DNA of 64,000 nucleotides from Alistipes sp. (GCA_017465575.1 JAFTVX010000018.1:1-64000), one strand, 5' to 3'. Positions 25,415 to 37,350 are shown, numbered from the stretch's first letter. Notes: generated by a model not told the origin, from the letters alone. A program made the numbers and translations.

Positions 25415-25445
25415 TTGTTTTTTTGCCGATAATTTTCTATATTTG
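25415..25445 (+). promoter_or_regulatory. Promoter of the HAD-malQ pair, nearly leaderless
   Basis: TTG at 25415-25417, a 20-bp spacer, and TATATTTG at 25438-25445. The ATG follows after six bases. Confidence 0.6.
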
Positions 25446-25451
25446 TAGGGT

Positions 25452-26051
25452 ATGAAGAGATTTAAGAATATAGTATTCGACCTCGGTGGCGTTGTCTTCT
25501 CACGCGACCCTCGCAAGTTCGAACCCGAATTTATCGAGTTCTTCTCGTATGTCTACCTGCCGAAGATGCCTGAGTTCTGGGAGGAGTACGACCGTGGCGC
25601 TGTGTCGTATGACGAGATGATAGAGGCTCTTATGACCTACAACAAGTGCGATAGGGAGTTGGCAGATAAGAATGTTCAGCGCTCTATCGTTACTCAGGAG
25701 GAGGTATTGTCCACCAAGAGCCTTATCCAAAGCCTTAAAGCAGAGGGCTATCGACTCTATGTGCTGTCGAATATGTCGAAGGAGTTTATCGACTTCTTGC
25801 GCCACAAGGAGGTCTACTCGTTGTTCGATGGCGAGGTTGTTTCGTGCGAAGAGCTATGCGTAAAGCCCGAGCAGGAGATTTACCGCCGTTTGGAGAGCCG
25901 TTACGAGCTCAACCCCTCCGAGACGCTCTTTATCGATGACCGCGAGGCCAATATCGTTGTTGCGCGTGAGCGTGGCTGGGAGGGCTATCTCTTCGACCAC
26001 CACAACCCCGAGCATAGTTGCAAGGAGTTGAGCGATATGTTGTTGAAGTAA
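25452..26051 (+). CDS. HAD family hydrolase, YihX-like
   Basis: A 199-residue haloacid-dehalogenase-superfamily protein. Motif I is NIVFDLGGVVF, motif II LYVLSNMS, motif III around Lys in CVKPEQEIY, and motif IV LFIDDREANI; the small cap is alpha-helical. The second acid of motif I is Gly, as in the YihX/epoxide-hydrolase N-domain branch, whose E. coli member acts on alpha-glucose-1-phosphate. The gene lies 22 bases before malQ, so a sugar phosphatase role in alpha-glucan metabolism fits. Confidence 0.9.
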   Translation: MKRFKNIVFDLGGVVFSRDPRKFEPEFIEFFSYVYLPKMPEFWEEYDRGAVSYDEMIEALMTYNKCDRELADKNVQRSIVTQEEVLSTKSLIQSLKAEGYRLYVLSNMSKEFIDFLRHKEVYSLFDGEVVSCEELCVKPEQEIYRRLESRYELNPSETLFIDDREANIVVARERGWEGYLFDHHNPEHSCKELSDMLLK

Positions 26052-26073
26052 CCGTAATTAAAACTAAATAAGT

Positions 26074-28527
26074 ATGACACTTAACCTAAGATTGGAGTAT
26101 CAGACCGTCTATGGCGAGGAGCTCTTTGTGGTTGTGGGTTCACCCCGTGCCAAGAGCTATCCTATGACCTATGTCGGTGATGGCATATGGTGCGCCTCAC
26201 TCCGCCTCAGCGCTTGCGACAAGCTCGTCTATCGCTACGAGGTGCGTCGTGGCGAGGATGTTGTCCGCAAGGAGTGGGGTGGTGAGCACACCCTCTTGCT
26301 CGACAAGAAGGCGACAAATGTCCGTGTTTTGGACCACTGGCACGCTATGCCCTCAGATGTATCGTTCCGCTCGTCGATGTTCACCGATGGCGTCTTTGCT
26401 CGCCACAATGCCAAGAAGGCACAGGGCGTTCAGGATGCTACGCTCACTATCCGTGCCGAGATTCCCGTTGTTCGCACCAACCAGTCGGTTGTCTTGGTTG
26501 GCGACGGCAAGGCTCTTGGCGAGTGGGATGTTCAGAAAGGCGTAAAGCTCAGTGATGCCGATGCCCCCGTGTGGAGTGCTCGCATCAAGTCGCCCAAGCG
26601 TGCTTTTGCCTATAAGTTCGTGATTGTCGATTCCAAGTCGGGCGATGTTGTTGCTTGGCAGTCGGGCGACAACTACTACTACGACGACAAGGTAGCCGAT
26701 AACGAGGCTCTTGTTATCGATGGTTTGCGCCCCCATTTCGATATGGCGCCATGGCGTGGTGCGGGTGTTGCAATCCCCGTATTCTCGCTCCGTTCAAATG
26801 ATAGCTTCGGCGTTGGCGAGTTCTACGACCTCAAACTAATGGTCGACTGGGCAGCTGCTACGGGTCAGTCTATCATTCAGATTTTGCCTATCAACGACAC
26901 CACGATGTATGGTACATGGGAGGACTCTTACCCCTACAATGCCAACTCTACCTTCGCTCTTCACCCCCAGTTCCTCCACTTGGAGGCCGTGGGTAAGCTC
27001 AAAGATAAGGCCGAGGCTGAGCGCTTTACGGTGCTTGGCAAGGAGCTTAATCTGTTGCCTGCTGTCGACTATGAGCGTGTGAATAACGCTAAGGCAGAGT
27101 ACCTCCACGCAATATTTGCTCAGGAGGGCAAGAAGACTCTTGCTTCGAAGGAGTTTAAGGCCTTTATGGAGGCTAACGAGGAGTGGTTGAAGCCCTATGC
27201 TGTCTTCTGCGCATTGCGTGATAAGTATGCTACACCCGACTTTTCGAAGTGGGGCTCGATGGCAAAGTATACCAAGGCGAAGGCTGCGAAATATGAGAAG
27301 GAGCACTACGACGAGGTTGCTTATAACTACTTCGTGCAGTACCACCTCTCAAAGCAGTTGCGCGAGGTGCGCGACTATGCTCACGCCAATGGCGTAGTCC
27401 TCAAGGGTGATATTCCGATTGGTATTTCTCGCACCAGTGTCGATGCTTGGGTATACCCCGAGTTGTTCAATATGGACTCTTCGGCAGGTGCTCCACCCGA
27501 TGACTTCTCGGTGTTGGGTCAGAACTGGGGCTTCCCCACATACAACTGGGCTAAGATGGCCGAGGACGGCTACGCTTGGTGGAAGGCTCGCTTCGTGAAG
27601 ATGGCTGAGTATTTCGATGCCTACCGTATCGACCATATCTTGGGCTTCTTCCGCATCTGGGAGATTCCGCTCGATGCTGTAAATGCTCTGCTTGGTCGCT
27701 TCAACCCCGCCTTGCCCTACTCCGTAGAGGAGATTGCATCATACGGCTTCCGCTTCGAGCACTGGCATACAGGCAATATCGCCGAGACGGACAATATGCT
27801 CTTTGTAGAGGATAAGTTGCAGAAGGGTAAGTACCACCCCCGCATCTCGGCATACTCTACAGACTGCTATCGCTGGCTTTCGGACGACCAGAAGGAGGCA
27901 TACAACCGCCTCTACGACGACTTCTTCTATCGTCGTCACAACGACTTCTGGAAGTGGGAGGCTCTGAAGAAGTTGCCCGCGCTGATTGGTGCAACACGCA
28001 TGTTGGTCTGCGGTGAGGACCTCGGTATGATTCCCGACTGCGTACCCTCGGTGATGTCTGGCGAGCAGATTCTCTCGTTGGAGATTCAGCGTATGCCCAA
28101 AGACCCGAAGGTGGAGTTCGGCTCAACATACGACTATCCCTACCTCTCTATCTGCACCACAGGAACGCACGATATGAACCCGTTGCGTGCTTGGTGGGAG
28201 GAGGATAGAGGTGTTACCCAGCGTTTCTATAACCAGGTGCTTGGCGCTTGGGGTGATGCACCATACTTCTGCGAGCCTTGGATTTGCGAGCAGGTGGTGG
28301 CTATGCACCTCAAATCGCCCGCAATGCTCACCGTCTTGCCCTTGCAGGACTGGGTGGCTATGGATGGCGAGTTGCGTAGAGAGAACCCCAACGATGAGCG
28401 TATCAATGTGCCTGCCAACTCACGCCACTACTGGCGCTACCGTATGCACCTCTCGTTGGAGGAGTTGCTCAAGGCAGACGGCCTAAACGCTATGATTCGT
28501 CAGAAGATTGCCGAGTCAGGCCGATAG
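26074..28527 (+). CDS. malQ: 4-alpha-glucanotransferase with two CBM20 domains
   Basis: An 817-residue GH77 amylomaltase of the type with N-terminal starch-binding modules. Two CBM20 domains span about 1-100 and 125-230; the GH77 barrel starts near 240. Catalytic features are the nucleophile Asp in DAYRIDHILGFFRIW, the acid/base Glu in VCGEDLG, and the TGTHDMNPLRAWW loop. It has no signal peptide and acts in the cytoplasm on maltodextrin or glycogen breakdown products, like plant DPE2. Co-transcribed with the HAD gene. Confidence 0.95.
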   Translation: MTLNLRLEYQTVYGEELFVVVGSPRAKSYPMTYVGDGIWCASLRLSACDKLVYRYEVRRGEDVVRKEWGGEHTLLLDKKATNVRVLDHWHAMPSDVSFRSSMFTDGVFARHNAKKAQGVQDATLTIRAEIPVVRTNQSVVLVGDGKALGEWDVQKGVKLSDADAPVWSARIKSPKRAFAYKFVIVDSKSGDVVAWQSGDNYYYDDKVADNEALVIDGLRPHFDMAPWRGAGVAIPVFSLRSNDSFGVGEFYDLKLMVDWAAATGQSIIQILPINDTTMYGTWEDSYPYNANSTFALHPQFLHLEAVGKLKDKAEAERFTVLGKELNLLPAVDYERVNNAKAEYLHAIFAQEGKKTLASKEFKAFMEANEEWLKPYAVFCALRDKYATPDFSKWGSMAKYTKAKAAKYEKEHYDEVAYNYFVQYHLSKQLREVRDYAHANGVVLKGDIPIGISRTSVDAWVYPELFNMDSSAGAPPDDFSVLGQNWGFPTYNWAKMAEDGYAWWKARFVKMAEYFDAYRIDHILGFFRIWEIPLDAVNALLGRFNPALPYSVEEIASYGFRFEHWHTGNIAETDNMLFVEDKLQKGKYHPRISAYSTDCYRWLSDDQKEAYNRLYDDFFYRRHNDFWKWEALKKLPALIGATRMLVCGEDLGMIPDCVPSVMSGEQILSLEIQRMPKDPKVEFGSTYDYPYLSICTTGTHDMNPLRAWWEEDRGVTQRFYNQVLGAWGDAPYFCEPWICEQVVAMHLKSPAMLTVLPLQDWVAMDGELRRENPNDERINVPANSRHYWRYRMHLSLEELLKADGLNAMIRQKIAESGR

Positions 28528-28550
28528 TTTGCCAAAATTGGTATAAAAGA

Positions 28551-28582
28551 ATAAGGACAGCCCTCGAAGCTGTCCTTATTTT
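28551..28582. terminator. Bidirectional terminator between malQ and yajC
   Basis: ATAAGGACAG (28551-28560) pairs perfectly with CTGTCCTTAT (28570-28579), followed by TTTTG; the left flank is A-rich, suiting the convergent yajC transcript too. Confidence 0.8.
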
Positions 28583-28602
28583 GTTTGGTGTTGGTTGTCT
28601 AA

Positions 28603-29010
28603 TTACTTGTTAACGATAGAACCAGCATCAGCAACAACCATATTCTTGTCTACGCGCAAGGTAACATTGCTGTCTACCTCAATCAACAAAGATGTCTCGT
28701 GTACCTCCTTGATTGTGCCGTAGATACCACCAGCAGTGATAATTTTGTCGCCCTTCTTCAAGCCCTTGCGGAAAGCCTCCATCTGCTTACGACGCTTAGA
28801 TTCGGGACGCCACATAAAGAAGTACATAATTGCGATCATCGCAATAATCATAATCCAGAATGACCAGCCACCACCAGGTGCTGCGGGCTGCTCAGCTGCT
28901 GCCTCTGCTACGGGCTCACCAGCGGGAACCTCTGCAATAGTCATAACCTCAGCATTCTCAACTGCGGGAGCCTCAATTACGGTCTCGCCGTCAATAAAAA
29001 GTAAATTCAT
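28603..29010 (-). CDS. yajC: Preprotein translocase subunit YajC
   Basis: A 135-residue single-pass inner-membrane protein associated with SecDF. The TM helix FWIMIIAMIAIMYFFMWRPE and the following KRRKQMEAFRKGLKKGDKIITAGGIYG define the family. It has a longer Glu/Ala/Pro-rich N-terminal segment (about 45 residues) than proteobacterial YajC. It has its own promoter, downstream of DUF1573 and nusB. Confidence 0.95.
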   Translation of the reverse strand: MNLLFIDGETVIEAPAVENAEVMTIAEVPAGEPVAEAAAEQPAAPGGGWSFWIMIIAMIAIMYFFMWRPESKRRKQMEAFRKGLKKGDKIITAGGIYGTIKEVHETSLLIEVDSNVTLRVDKNMVVADAGSIVNK

Positions 29011-29062
29011 AGTCTTAATTTATTAATTAGTTAATTTGTTTCGTTTGTTTCGGACATTGGCG

Positions 29063-29092
29063 CAAAAGTAACCAAAATTATCGTTTGCGCAA
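29063..29092 (-). promoter_or_regulatory. yajC promoter
   Basis: On the minus strand: TTG at 29092-29090, a 19-bp spacer, and TACTTTTG at 29070-29063; leader about 50 nt. Confidence 0.6.
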
Positions 29093-29118
29093 TGTGTAGT
29101 CGCCATTTTGGACTTTTT

Positions 29119-29580
29119 CTACTCCACTTCGGCGCTTACCCAGATTGCGATATTTGCTCGCTCGTCGGAGCACTTAACGCTGAGGTAGTTGCCTATCGAG
29201 CCATATTCGCCACGCGAGTCGAAGACGACCTTTACATCGGCACTCTCGCCTACCTCGATAGGCTTATTGGGTAACTCCAACCAAATGCACTTACAAGTGG
29301 CCGAAAAGTCAAGAAGCGCTAAGGGTGCATCGGTAAGGTTAGTAAAGCGAATGCTTTTTTCAACTGTTGTTGAGTATGCTACCGAGCCCAACTCAACCAA
29401 CACTTCACATAGTGAATCACGCTTTATCTCAGCCCTCAAACCTCGATACTCGACCTTCTGTTGCTCCTCACGCTTGCGGTTGTCGCTCGTTGAGTCATAA
29501 ACTCGAAAGGCGAAAAGCGCAACAACAACTACTGCAATAACGCCCAGAGCAATAATTATGCGCTTGCGAGAGGTAGACAT
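29119..29580 (-). CDS. DUF1573 membrane-anchored protein
   Basis: A 153-residue protein with one N-terminal TM helix (8-25) and an exported Ig-like DUF1573 domain (about 60-153; IRFTNLTDAPLALLDFSATCKCIWLE, with a CKC pair). DUF1573 proteins are common in Bacteroidota and of unknown function; the domain resembles MSP/ASH-type beta-sandwiches. It lies 12 bases after nusB and is likely co-transcribed with it. Confidence 0.88.
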   Translation of the reverse strand: MSTSRKRIIIALGVIAVVVVALFAFRVYDSTSDNRKREEQQKVEYRGLRAEIKRDSLCEVLVELGSVAYSTTVEKSIRFTNLTDAPLALLDFSATCKCIWLELPNKPIEVGESADVKVVFDSRGEYGSIGNYLSVKCSDERANIAIWVSAEVE

Positions 29581-29592
29581 TCGATAAGCCGA

Positions 29593-30528
29593 TTAGAGAA
29601 GACCGCGACCGCTCTTCTGAATCTTGCCACTCTCCATAAGCTCGGCAACAATCTTGTCGAGAACACCATTTACGAAGGTCGAGCTGGTGGGCGAAGAGTA
29701 GTACTTGGCGATATCAATCCATTCGTCGAGGGTTACCTTCACGGGGATAGAGTCGAAGTACATCAACTCGGCGATAGCAATCGAGATAATGAGGTTGTCC
29801 ATAAAGGCGATACGCTCAACATCCCAGTTGCGGGTGTAGCGGTCAACGATATCCTGGTTGTCCTCGTAGTTAACCAACGCCTTGATGAAGAGCTGCTTGG
29901 CGAAGTCGAGGTCGTCGTCGCTCTTGAACTGAGGCAAAATCTTAACATCGGTGTGGCTCTGCTTCATGCTCGACACGGTGCGGATAACCATGTAGAGGGC
30001 AAAGCTGAGGTTGTCGCTCCACATAATCGACATATCGTCAACAAGGTCTGCCAAGGCATCGTCATCCTCCAACGCGGTATAAAACTCCTCGACAAAGCGC
30101 TTGTCGTCAGTGAAGGTGCAAACCGGCTTCTCCATATAGCTCTTGTAGAGGTCGCTCTCGACAAGGCGATTGTAGATACCCTTGATGGTATCGGGGTAGT
30201 TTGCCCACGATAGCTTACGACGAGTAATCTCGTCCTGTACCGAGTCGCTTGTTGCAAGGAGGTTAATCACCTTGTTATCGACAAAGCGACGGTTGGGGTT
30301 AAGGTCTTCGTATGTAGGCAACTTCTTCTGCTTGGCAAGCTCGATACGACTCTCAGCATAGCGTGCCACCTCGACGATAAGGTCCATCATCTGGAAGTAG
30401 AGGTCGTAGGCCTTATCGATAGATTGTACAAGGTTGTTCTCCGAGGCTTTGAGGCTGTCGGAACCCGACTTGAGATGTGCGTAAAGTGTCTTAGCCACCT
30501 TCACACGAAGCAATCTTCTACTTAGCAT
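29593..30528 (-). CDS. nusB: Transcription antitermination factor NusB, long form
   Basis: A 311-residue protein. The C-terminal about 140 residues form the NusB fold (LFIKALVNYEDNQDIVDRYTRNWDVERIAFMDNLIISIAIAEL..., ending STFVNGVLDKIVAEL), which binds boxA RNA with NusE/S10 in rRNA antitermination. The N-terminal half is an additional helical region, typical of Bacteroidota NusB but absent from the 139-residue E. coli protein. It is the first gene of a nusB-DUF1573 unit. Confidence 0.94.
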   Translation of the reverse strand: MLSRRLLRVKVAKTLYAHLKSGSDSLKASENNLVQSIDKAYDLYFQMMDLIVEVARYAESRIELAKQKKLPTYEDLNPNRRFVDNKVINLLATSDSVQDEITRRKLSWANYPDTIKGIYNRLVESDLYKSYMEKPVCTFTDDKRFVEEFYTALEDDDALADLVDDMSIMWSDNLSFALYMVIRTVSSMKQSHTDVKILPQFKSDDDLDFAKQLFIKALVNYEDNQDIVDRYTRNWDVERIAFMDNLIISIAIAELMYFDSIPVKVTLDEWIDIAKYYSSPTSSTFVNGVLDKIVAELMESGKIQKSGRGLL

Positions 30529-30576
30529 CTTTTTCTATAAATTGGGTTGTTATAGTATCTTCTGTTATTGTCTTGG

Positions 30577-31917
30577 TTATCGGCGACGCATACCACCACG
30601 CTGCATACGCTGCATCTGCTGCTGGAAGTTGCCACCTGCCACGGTCTTCATCATCTTGCGCGTATCCTCGAACTGCTTGAGGAGGCGGTTGACATCTGCC
30701 ATTGTCGTACCCGAACCCTTGGCGATGCGCTCACGGCGGCGGGCATTGATAATCTCGGGATTCTCTCGCTCCTCGGGAGTCATCGAGTCGATGATAGCCT
30801 CGGTCTGCTTGAAGGCATCGTCGGGAATATCAACATTCTTGAGCATCTTGCCCATGCCAGGAATCATCGAAGCGAGGTCCTTGAGGTTACCCATCTTCTT
30901 AATTTGGTTGATTTGGTCGCGGAAGTCGTTGAAGTTAAACTGATTCTTGATAAGCTTCTTCTTGAGTTTGCGCGCCTGCTCCTCGTCGAACTGTTCCTGA
31001 GCACGCTCCACCAACGATACGACATCACCCATACCGAGGATTCGGTCGGCCATACGCTCGGGGTGGAATACCTGCAAGGCATCCATCTTCTCGCCTGCCG
31101 AGATAAACTTCAAAGGCTTGTCGACAACCGAACGGATAGAGATAGCGGCACCACCACGGGTATCGCCATCGAGCTTGGTGAGTACCACGCCATCGAAGTC
31201 AAGGCGGTCGTTGAACTCCTTAGCGGTGTTCACGGCATCCTGACCAGTCATCGAATCGACAACGAACAGCGTCTCCGAGGGGTTGATTGCCGCCTTGATT
31301 GCGGTAATCTCCTGCATCATCGCCTCGTCGACAGCCAAACGACCTGCGGTATCGACAATCACGGTGTTGTAAGACTTCTGACGAGCATACTTGATAGCGT
31401 TCTCGGCAATCTCCACGGGGTTGTTGTTGCCCTCTTCGGTGTAGACCTCTACGCCTACACTCTGGCCGAGAATCTTAAGCTGGTCGATAGCTGCGGGACG
31501 ATAGACATCGCCTGCAACGAGCAACACCTGACGACCCTTCTTCGACTTGATATGTGCTGCGAGCTTACCCGAGAATGTTGTCTTACCCGAACCCTGAAGA
31601 CCCGCGATAAGCACAATAGCGGGGTTGCCCTCGAGCTTGATGTCGGTAGCTGTGCCACCCATCAACGCTGCCAACTCATCACGGACAATCTTGGTCATCA
31701 TCTGACCAGGCTTAACCGAGTTAAGCACATTCTGACCCAATGCCTTCTGCTTTACATCGTCGGTAAAGTTCTTGGCAACCTTGTAGTTGACATCGGCATC
31801 GATAAGTGCACGACGAATCTCCTTGAGGGTCTCGGCAACATTGATTTCGGTGATGCGACCCTCACCTTTAAGTATCTTAAACGACCTTTCGAGTTTCTCG
31901 GTTAAGTTCTCAAACAT
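30577..31917 (-). CDS. ffh: Signal recognition particle GTPase Ffh
   Basis: A 446-residue SRP54 protein that binds signal peptides and 4.5S RNA and delivers ribosomes to FtsY. N domain 1-85, G domain with GLQGSGKTTFSGKLA, DTAGRL and TKLDGD, and a methionine-rich M domain with the RNA-binding RRRERIAKGSGT motif. The tail is GGNFQQQMQRMQRGGMRRR. A minus-strand TATCTTTG box at 31978-31971 is a candidate -7 element with a poor -33 region. Confidence 0.97.
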   Translation of the reverse strand: MFENLTEKLERSFKILKGEGRITEINVAETLKEIRRALIDADVNYKVAKNFTDDVKQKALGQNVLNSVKPGQMMTKIVRDELAALMGGTATDIKLEGNPAIVLIAGLQGSGKTTFSGKLAAHIKSKKGRQVLLVAGDVYRPAAIDQLKILGQSVGVEVYTEEGNNNPVEIAENAIKYARQKSYNTVIVDTAGRLAVDEAMMQEITAIKAAINPSETLFVVDSMTGQDAVNTAKEFNDRLDFDGVVLTKLDGDTRGGAAISIRSVVDKPLKFISAGEKMDALQVFHPERMADRILGMGDVVSLVERAQEQFDEEQARKLKKKLIKNQFNFNDFRDQINQIKKMGNLKDLASMIPGMGKMLKNVDIPDDAFKQTEAIIDSMTPEERENPEIINARRRERIAKGSGTTMADVNRLLKQFEDTRKMMKTVAGGNFQQQMQRMQRGGMRRR

Positions 31918-31998
31918 ATTTTGAAGTATTATTATTCCGTTATACTTTGTATTATTTCTTAAAAACGCGCCAAAGATAAGAATAATTTTTGAATAATC

Positions 31999-33474
31999 CT
32001 ACTGCATTACAGCTTTATACCAATTACTCTCTTGCCATTCTACGGGATATGCCTCCGAAGGAGCAGATGTTGTAACACCAGAATAGACCTCCTCATTGAT
32101 GTTGTAGGTGCCGTAACCACCATACGCCGAGTAGAATGTGGGGAGTGTAAACTTGGCGATAACGGTGCGGTTAAGCTGGTCGTTAAATGCGTTAAGCGCC
32201 TCCTCGTCCGTAGCCACCTTATTGACCCACTCACCAAAGTCATAGAAGTGGTGAACAGACTGACCCTCATAGGTTTGGAGTGTCGAACGGTCGATATCGA
32301 AGTTAGCGTTTTGCATCGCTTTCTTGGTGGCATCTGCCAAAGCCTCTACCTCCGCGCAGTCGTAGAGCGCAATCGAGCCACATCGCGCCGAGCCGTTGTA
32401 CTCATCACGATAGTAGAGATAGTAGCTCTCGGCAGCCCTCTCCAAGTTGAAATTCTCGCCAAAGAGGTGGTGCAAGGTGCGGTGATAGGGGAATCCCTTG
32501 CCCATAATCTCGCAGGGCGAAGCAATGATATAGTTCGCTGCGTTGCGCAAGTCGTAGACCGCCTCGATATTCGACATAAAGCAGGCATCGAAGAGGATAT
32601 ACTCAAGCTCAACGCCCGAGTGTTCGATGCTCTCGGCAATCTCCGAGATATTTAACTTAATGTTGCTCTCGCCAAAGTGGCGTGTTACCTCGGCACCTTC
32701 GGCAGGAATCCAAGGGTCGTAGCCCAAAGATAGGGTTGATGCGCTACTGCTTGAAAGAACGCGAGGTATCCATCCTGTGCCGTGACCAGCAAGGACCATA
32801 GCGTAGCTATTTGCAGGCGCAGACTCTGCGGCAGCGGCAATAATCGCTCCAATCTCAGTGGTTGACGCTTGCGAAGAGGGTAGCGTAAAGTCGCTGATGT
32901 GACGCTCGATAACACTTTGGTTATTAGGGTCGTAGCATAGCTCGAAGATTGTGCCGTTAGTTGCCGATGATTGCTTAATGCATACAACTCGGCTGTTAGC
33001 ACCAAGAGCGCCATTGCTTATTGCATCTTTGGCATCCTCGATATTTGTGTTGAAGTAGCGACCAAGGCTTGTGCCGAAGAAGTGGAAAATCAGCGTGCGG
33101 TCTACCTTTGCCGATGGTGCTGCCATCTGATTGATGGTGATTGTAACCGTGCGGAAGTTCTCGCCATTGAGCGTAATGTTAGTCGAGCGCCCAGCACCCT
33201 CATTGGCAGCCACCTGAATATGCAAAATACCCTCATCGGTGCAATCTACGCTCTCTACCCAACTATCCTCAGCTGTGGTGTAGCGACCAAGAGCCTCCAT
33301 CGTACCGTCAATCGAGGGTTTGATGTTGTATCTAAGGTCGAAGGTATGGGCATCGTAGGTGCATGTTATGCTACTATCCACCTCGATTGTTACATAGTTT
33401 GAGGGTAGTGGCTCACAGCCAGTAAGCAGCGCAATAAGCGAAAAGAGCAATGAGATATTGCGAATAATCTTCAT
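31999..33474 (-). CDS. Clostripain-family (C11) lipoprotein protease
   Basis: A 491-residue lipoprotein (Cys20 in LLTGC). Residues about 30-118 are a BACON-like sandwich ending TVTITINQMA. The rest is a peptidase family C11 (clan CD) domain: a caspase-type His in MVLAGHGTGW (H231) and the catalytic Cys in EYILFDACFMSNIE (C298). C11 enzymes cleave after Arg or Lys. It is last in a ligA-dapA-DUF4919-C11 gene string, and probably acts at the outer membrane or surface. Confidence 0.93.
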   Translation of the reverse strand: MKIIRNISLLFSLIALLTGCEPLPSNYVTIEVDSSITCTYDAHTFDLRYNIKPSIDGTMEALGRYTTAEDSWVESVDCTDEGILHIQVAANEGAGRSTNITLNGENFRTVTITINQMAAPSAKVDRTLIFHFFGTSLGRYFNTNIEDAKDAISNGALGANSRVVCIKQSSATNGTIFELCYDPNNQSVIERHISDFTLPSSQASTTEIGAIIAAAAESAPANSYAMVLAGHGTGWIPRVLSSSSASTLSLGYDPWIPAEGAEVTRHFGESNIKLNISEIAESIEHSGVELEYILFDACFMSNIEAVYDLRNAANYIIASPCEIMGKGFPYHRTLHHLFGENFNLERAAESYYLYYRDEYNGSARCGSIALYDCAEVEALADATKKAMQNANFDIDRSTLQTYEGQSVHHFYDFGEWVNKVATDEEALNAFNDQLNRTVIAKFTLPTFYSAYGGYGTYNINEEVYSGVTTSAPSEAYPVEWQESNWYKAVMQ

Positions 33475-33495
33475 TATATCGTTGGTTTAGGTAAA

Positions 33496-34245
33496 CTATT
33501 TATAATCTCTGGGTTTCAGATTGTTGAATTGCCAAGTTCGGTCGCGCTTAAATGTCACATCGTCGGGCTTGTTGCGATAGACACGGCTATAATCAAAGTA
33601 GAAACCCTTGATACGGTCGTGAGTCTTGCGCATTAGTGGCACATACTCCACCGTACGGCTGATGATACGACTCTCCTGGTAGGCATAGCCCTTTGATGCA
33701 AGTAGGTCGTAGGCGTGCGAGAACATAAGAATATGCCACGGCGACTCCTCCTTTAAACCCGTACCCGACGACTCGATAGCTGCAAGAATGCCGTTGAGAT
33801 GGGCGAAGTACAATGCCTCACGCTGGGGATCATCAAGCGCACCATAGGCATACGCCATAATATTGAGTACCTTGGGGTTAAATGGGTCTATCTCAAGCGC
33901 CTCTGCACCTCGCTCAATGATAGCCTCCATCTGTCCTACGGTGGGCTGTTCGGGGTTAACGCGCGAGAGAATATCGAGCATCTCCGTAAGAGGCTTATTC
34001 TCCACGAATGGGCGGTAATCCTCCGAGTAGGCATAGCCATAGTAGAGGTAGTAATACTCATCGGCGGTTAGTGGCTCGGTACCGTTGCGATACTTGAGCA
34101 TAAGGTTGGTGTAGTAGAAGGGCGACGAGGAGAGCATCGTCTTGTCGATGATATCCTCCTCGTAGGGCACTCTAACATCTGCCTCCTGAGCCGAGAGCAT
34201 TGTAGGTAGCAATAGAGCAAAAAGGGCAATAAATAGTTGGCGCAT
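33496..34245 (-). CDS. DUF4919 exported protein
   Basis: A 249-residue protein with a signal peptide (cleaved near MLSAQE) and a helical, TPR-like body (YYLYYGYAYSEDYRPF.., IDPFNPKVLNIMAYAYGALDD). It matches the Bacteroidota DUF4919 family; function unknown. It lies 21 bases before the C11 protease gene, so it could assist that protease. Confidence 0.8.
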   Translation of the reverse strand: MRQLFIALFALLLPTMLSAQEADVRVPYEEDIIDKTMLSSSPFYYTNLMLKYRNGTEPLTADEYYYLYYGYAYSEDYRPFVENKPLTEMLDILSRVNPEQPTVGQMEAIIERGAEALEIDPFNPKVLNIMAYAYGALDDPQREALYFAHLNGILAAIESSGTGLKEESPWHILMFSHAYDLLASKGYAYQESRIISRTVEYVPLMRKTHDRIKGFYFDYSRVYRNKPDDVTFKRDRTWQFNNLKPRDYK

Positions 34246-34271
34246 AATCTTTTTTCTTTTACAACGCCCAA

Positions 34272-35159
34272 TTACTTAAGTTCGTATCTTTCGATAGCAG
34301 ATTTGATGTCGGCTACAAGCGCCTCTGTGCCCTCGACCAAGGGTAGGCGCACTTCTGAGCGTGTGATGCCCATAGTGGCAGTCATCGCCTTTACGCCCGT
34401 AGGGTTGCCCTCCTTAAAGAGTAGGTCGATAGCTGGAACAAGCTCCGCCATCTCCTTTTCGGCAGTTGCAATATCGCCACTCATTGCCGAGTGTACGCAA
34501 CCGCAGAAGCGCATAGGAAAGGCGTTGGCAGCGACCGAGATAACACCATTGCCACCACGCTTAACCAACTCTACAGTAAGACCATCATCGCCCGAGAGAA
34601 CGAGGAAACCTTCAGGACGACCATCGAGAATCGCTTGCATCTGCTCGATATTACCACAAGCCTCCTTGATAGCGACAATCTTGGGTGTTGTATTTGCCAG
34701 GCGAAGCGTTGTTGCAGCAGCCATATTTAGCCCCGTGCGACCCGGAACATTGTAGATGATAACGGGTACGGGTGATGCCTCGGCAACAGCCATAAAGTGG
34801 CGATAGATACCCTCTTGCGATGGTTTGTTGTAGTAGGGCACTACGCTGAGGATTGCCACCACGCCATCGAGGTTGAACGAGTGCAACTGCTCGACAAGGT
34901 CGGCGGTGTTGTTGCTACCCATACCCGCCACAATAGGCACACGGCCATTGGTGCGCTCTACGACATAGCGCAACACCTCGTCGCGCTCCTTTAGCGAGAG
35001 TGTAGCGGTCTCGGCAGTTGAACCAAGAGCCACGATATAGTCTACGCCACCCTCGATAACATAGTCGACCATACGACCGAGGGCATCGTAGTCTACATTG
35101 TAGTTGTTGAAGGGTGTGATAAGCGCTACGCCTACGCCCTTAATCTTATCTTGTACCAT
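34272..35159 (-). CDS. dapA: 4-hydroxy-tetrahydrodipicolinate synthase
   Basis: A 295-residue TIM-barrel aldolase condensing pyruvate and aspartate semialdehyde, the first step of the lysine/meso-DAP pathway and so of peptidoglycan synthesis. Family motifs are ALGSTAETATLS, YNVPGRTGLNM (catalytic Tyr) and the Schiff-base Lys in IVAIKEACGN. It begins 18 bases after ligA. Confidence 0.97.
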   Translation of the reverse strand: MVQDKIKGVGVALITPFNNYNVDYDALGRMVDYVIEGGVDYIVALGSTAETATLSLKERDEVLRYVVERTNGRVPIVAGMGSNNTADLVEQLHSFNLDGVVAILSVVPYYNKPSQEGIYRHFMAVAEASPVPVIIYNVPGRTGLNMAAATTLRLANTTPKIVAIKEACGNIEQMQAILDGRPEGFLVLSGDDGLTVELVKRGGNGVISVAANAFPMRFCGCVHSAMSGDIATAEKEMAELVPAIDLLFKEGNPTGVKAMTATMGITRSEVRLPLVEGTEALVADIKSAIERYELK

Positions 35160-35177
35160 TGTAGTAATAGTTAGTTT

Positions 35178-37343
<2,166 letters not shown>

Positions 37344-37350
37344 CTAATGC

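Noticed and set aside
30568..31905. A 445-codon open frame opposite ffh
   Set aside because: It is the exact antisense of a clearly recognised ffh, with no family motifs; a shadow frame caused by codon bias.
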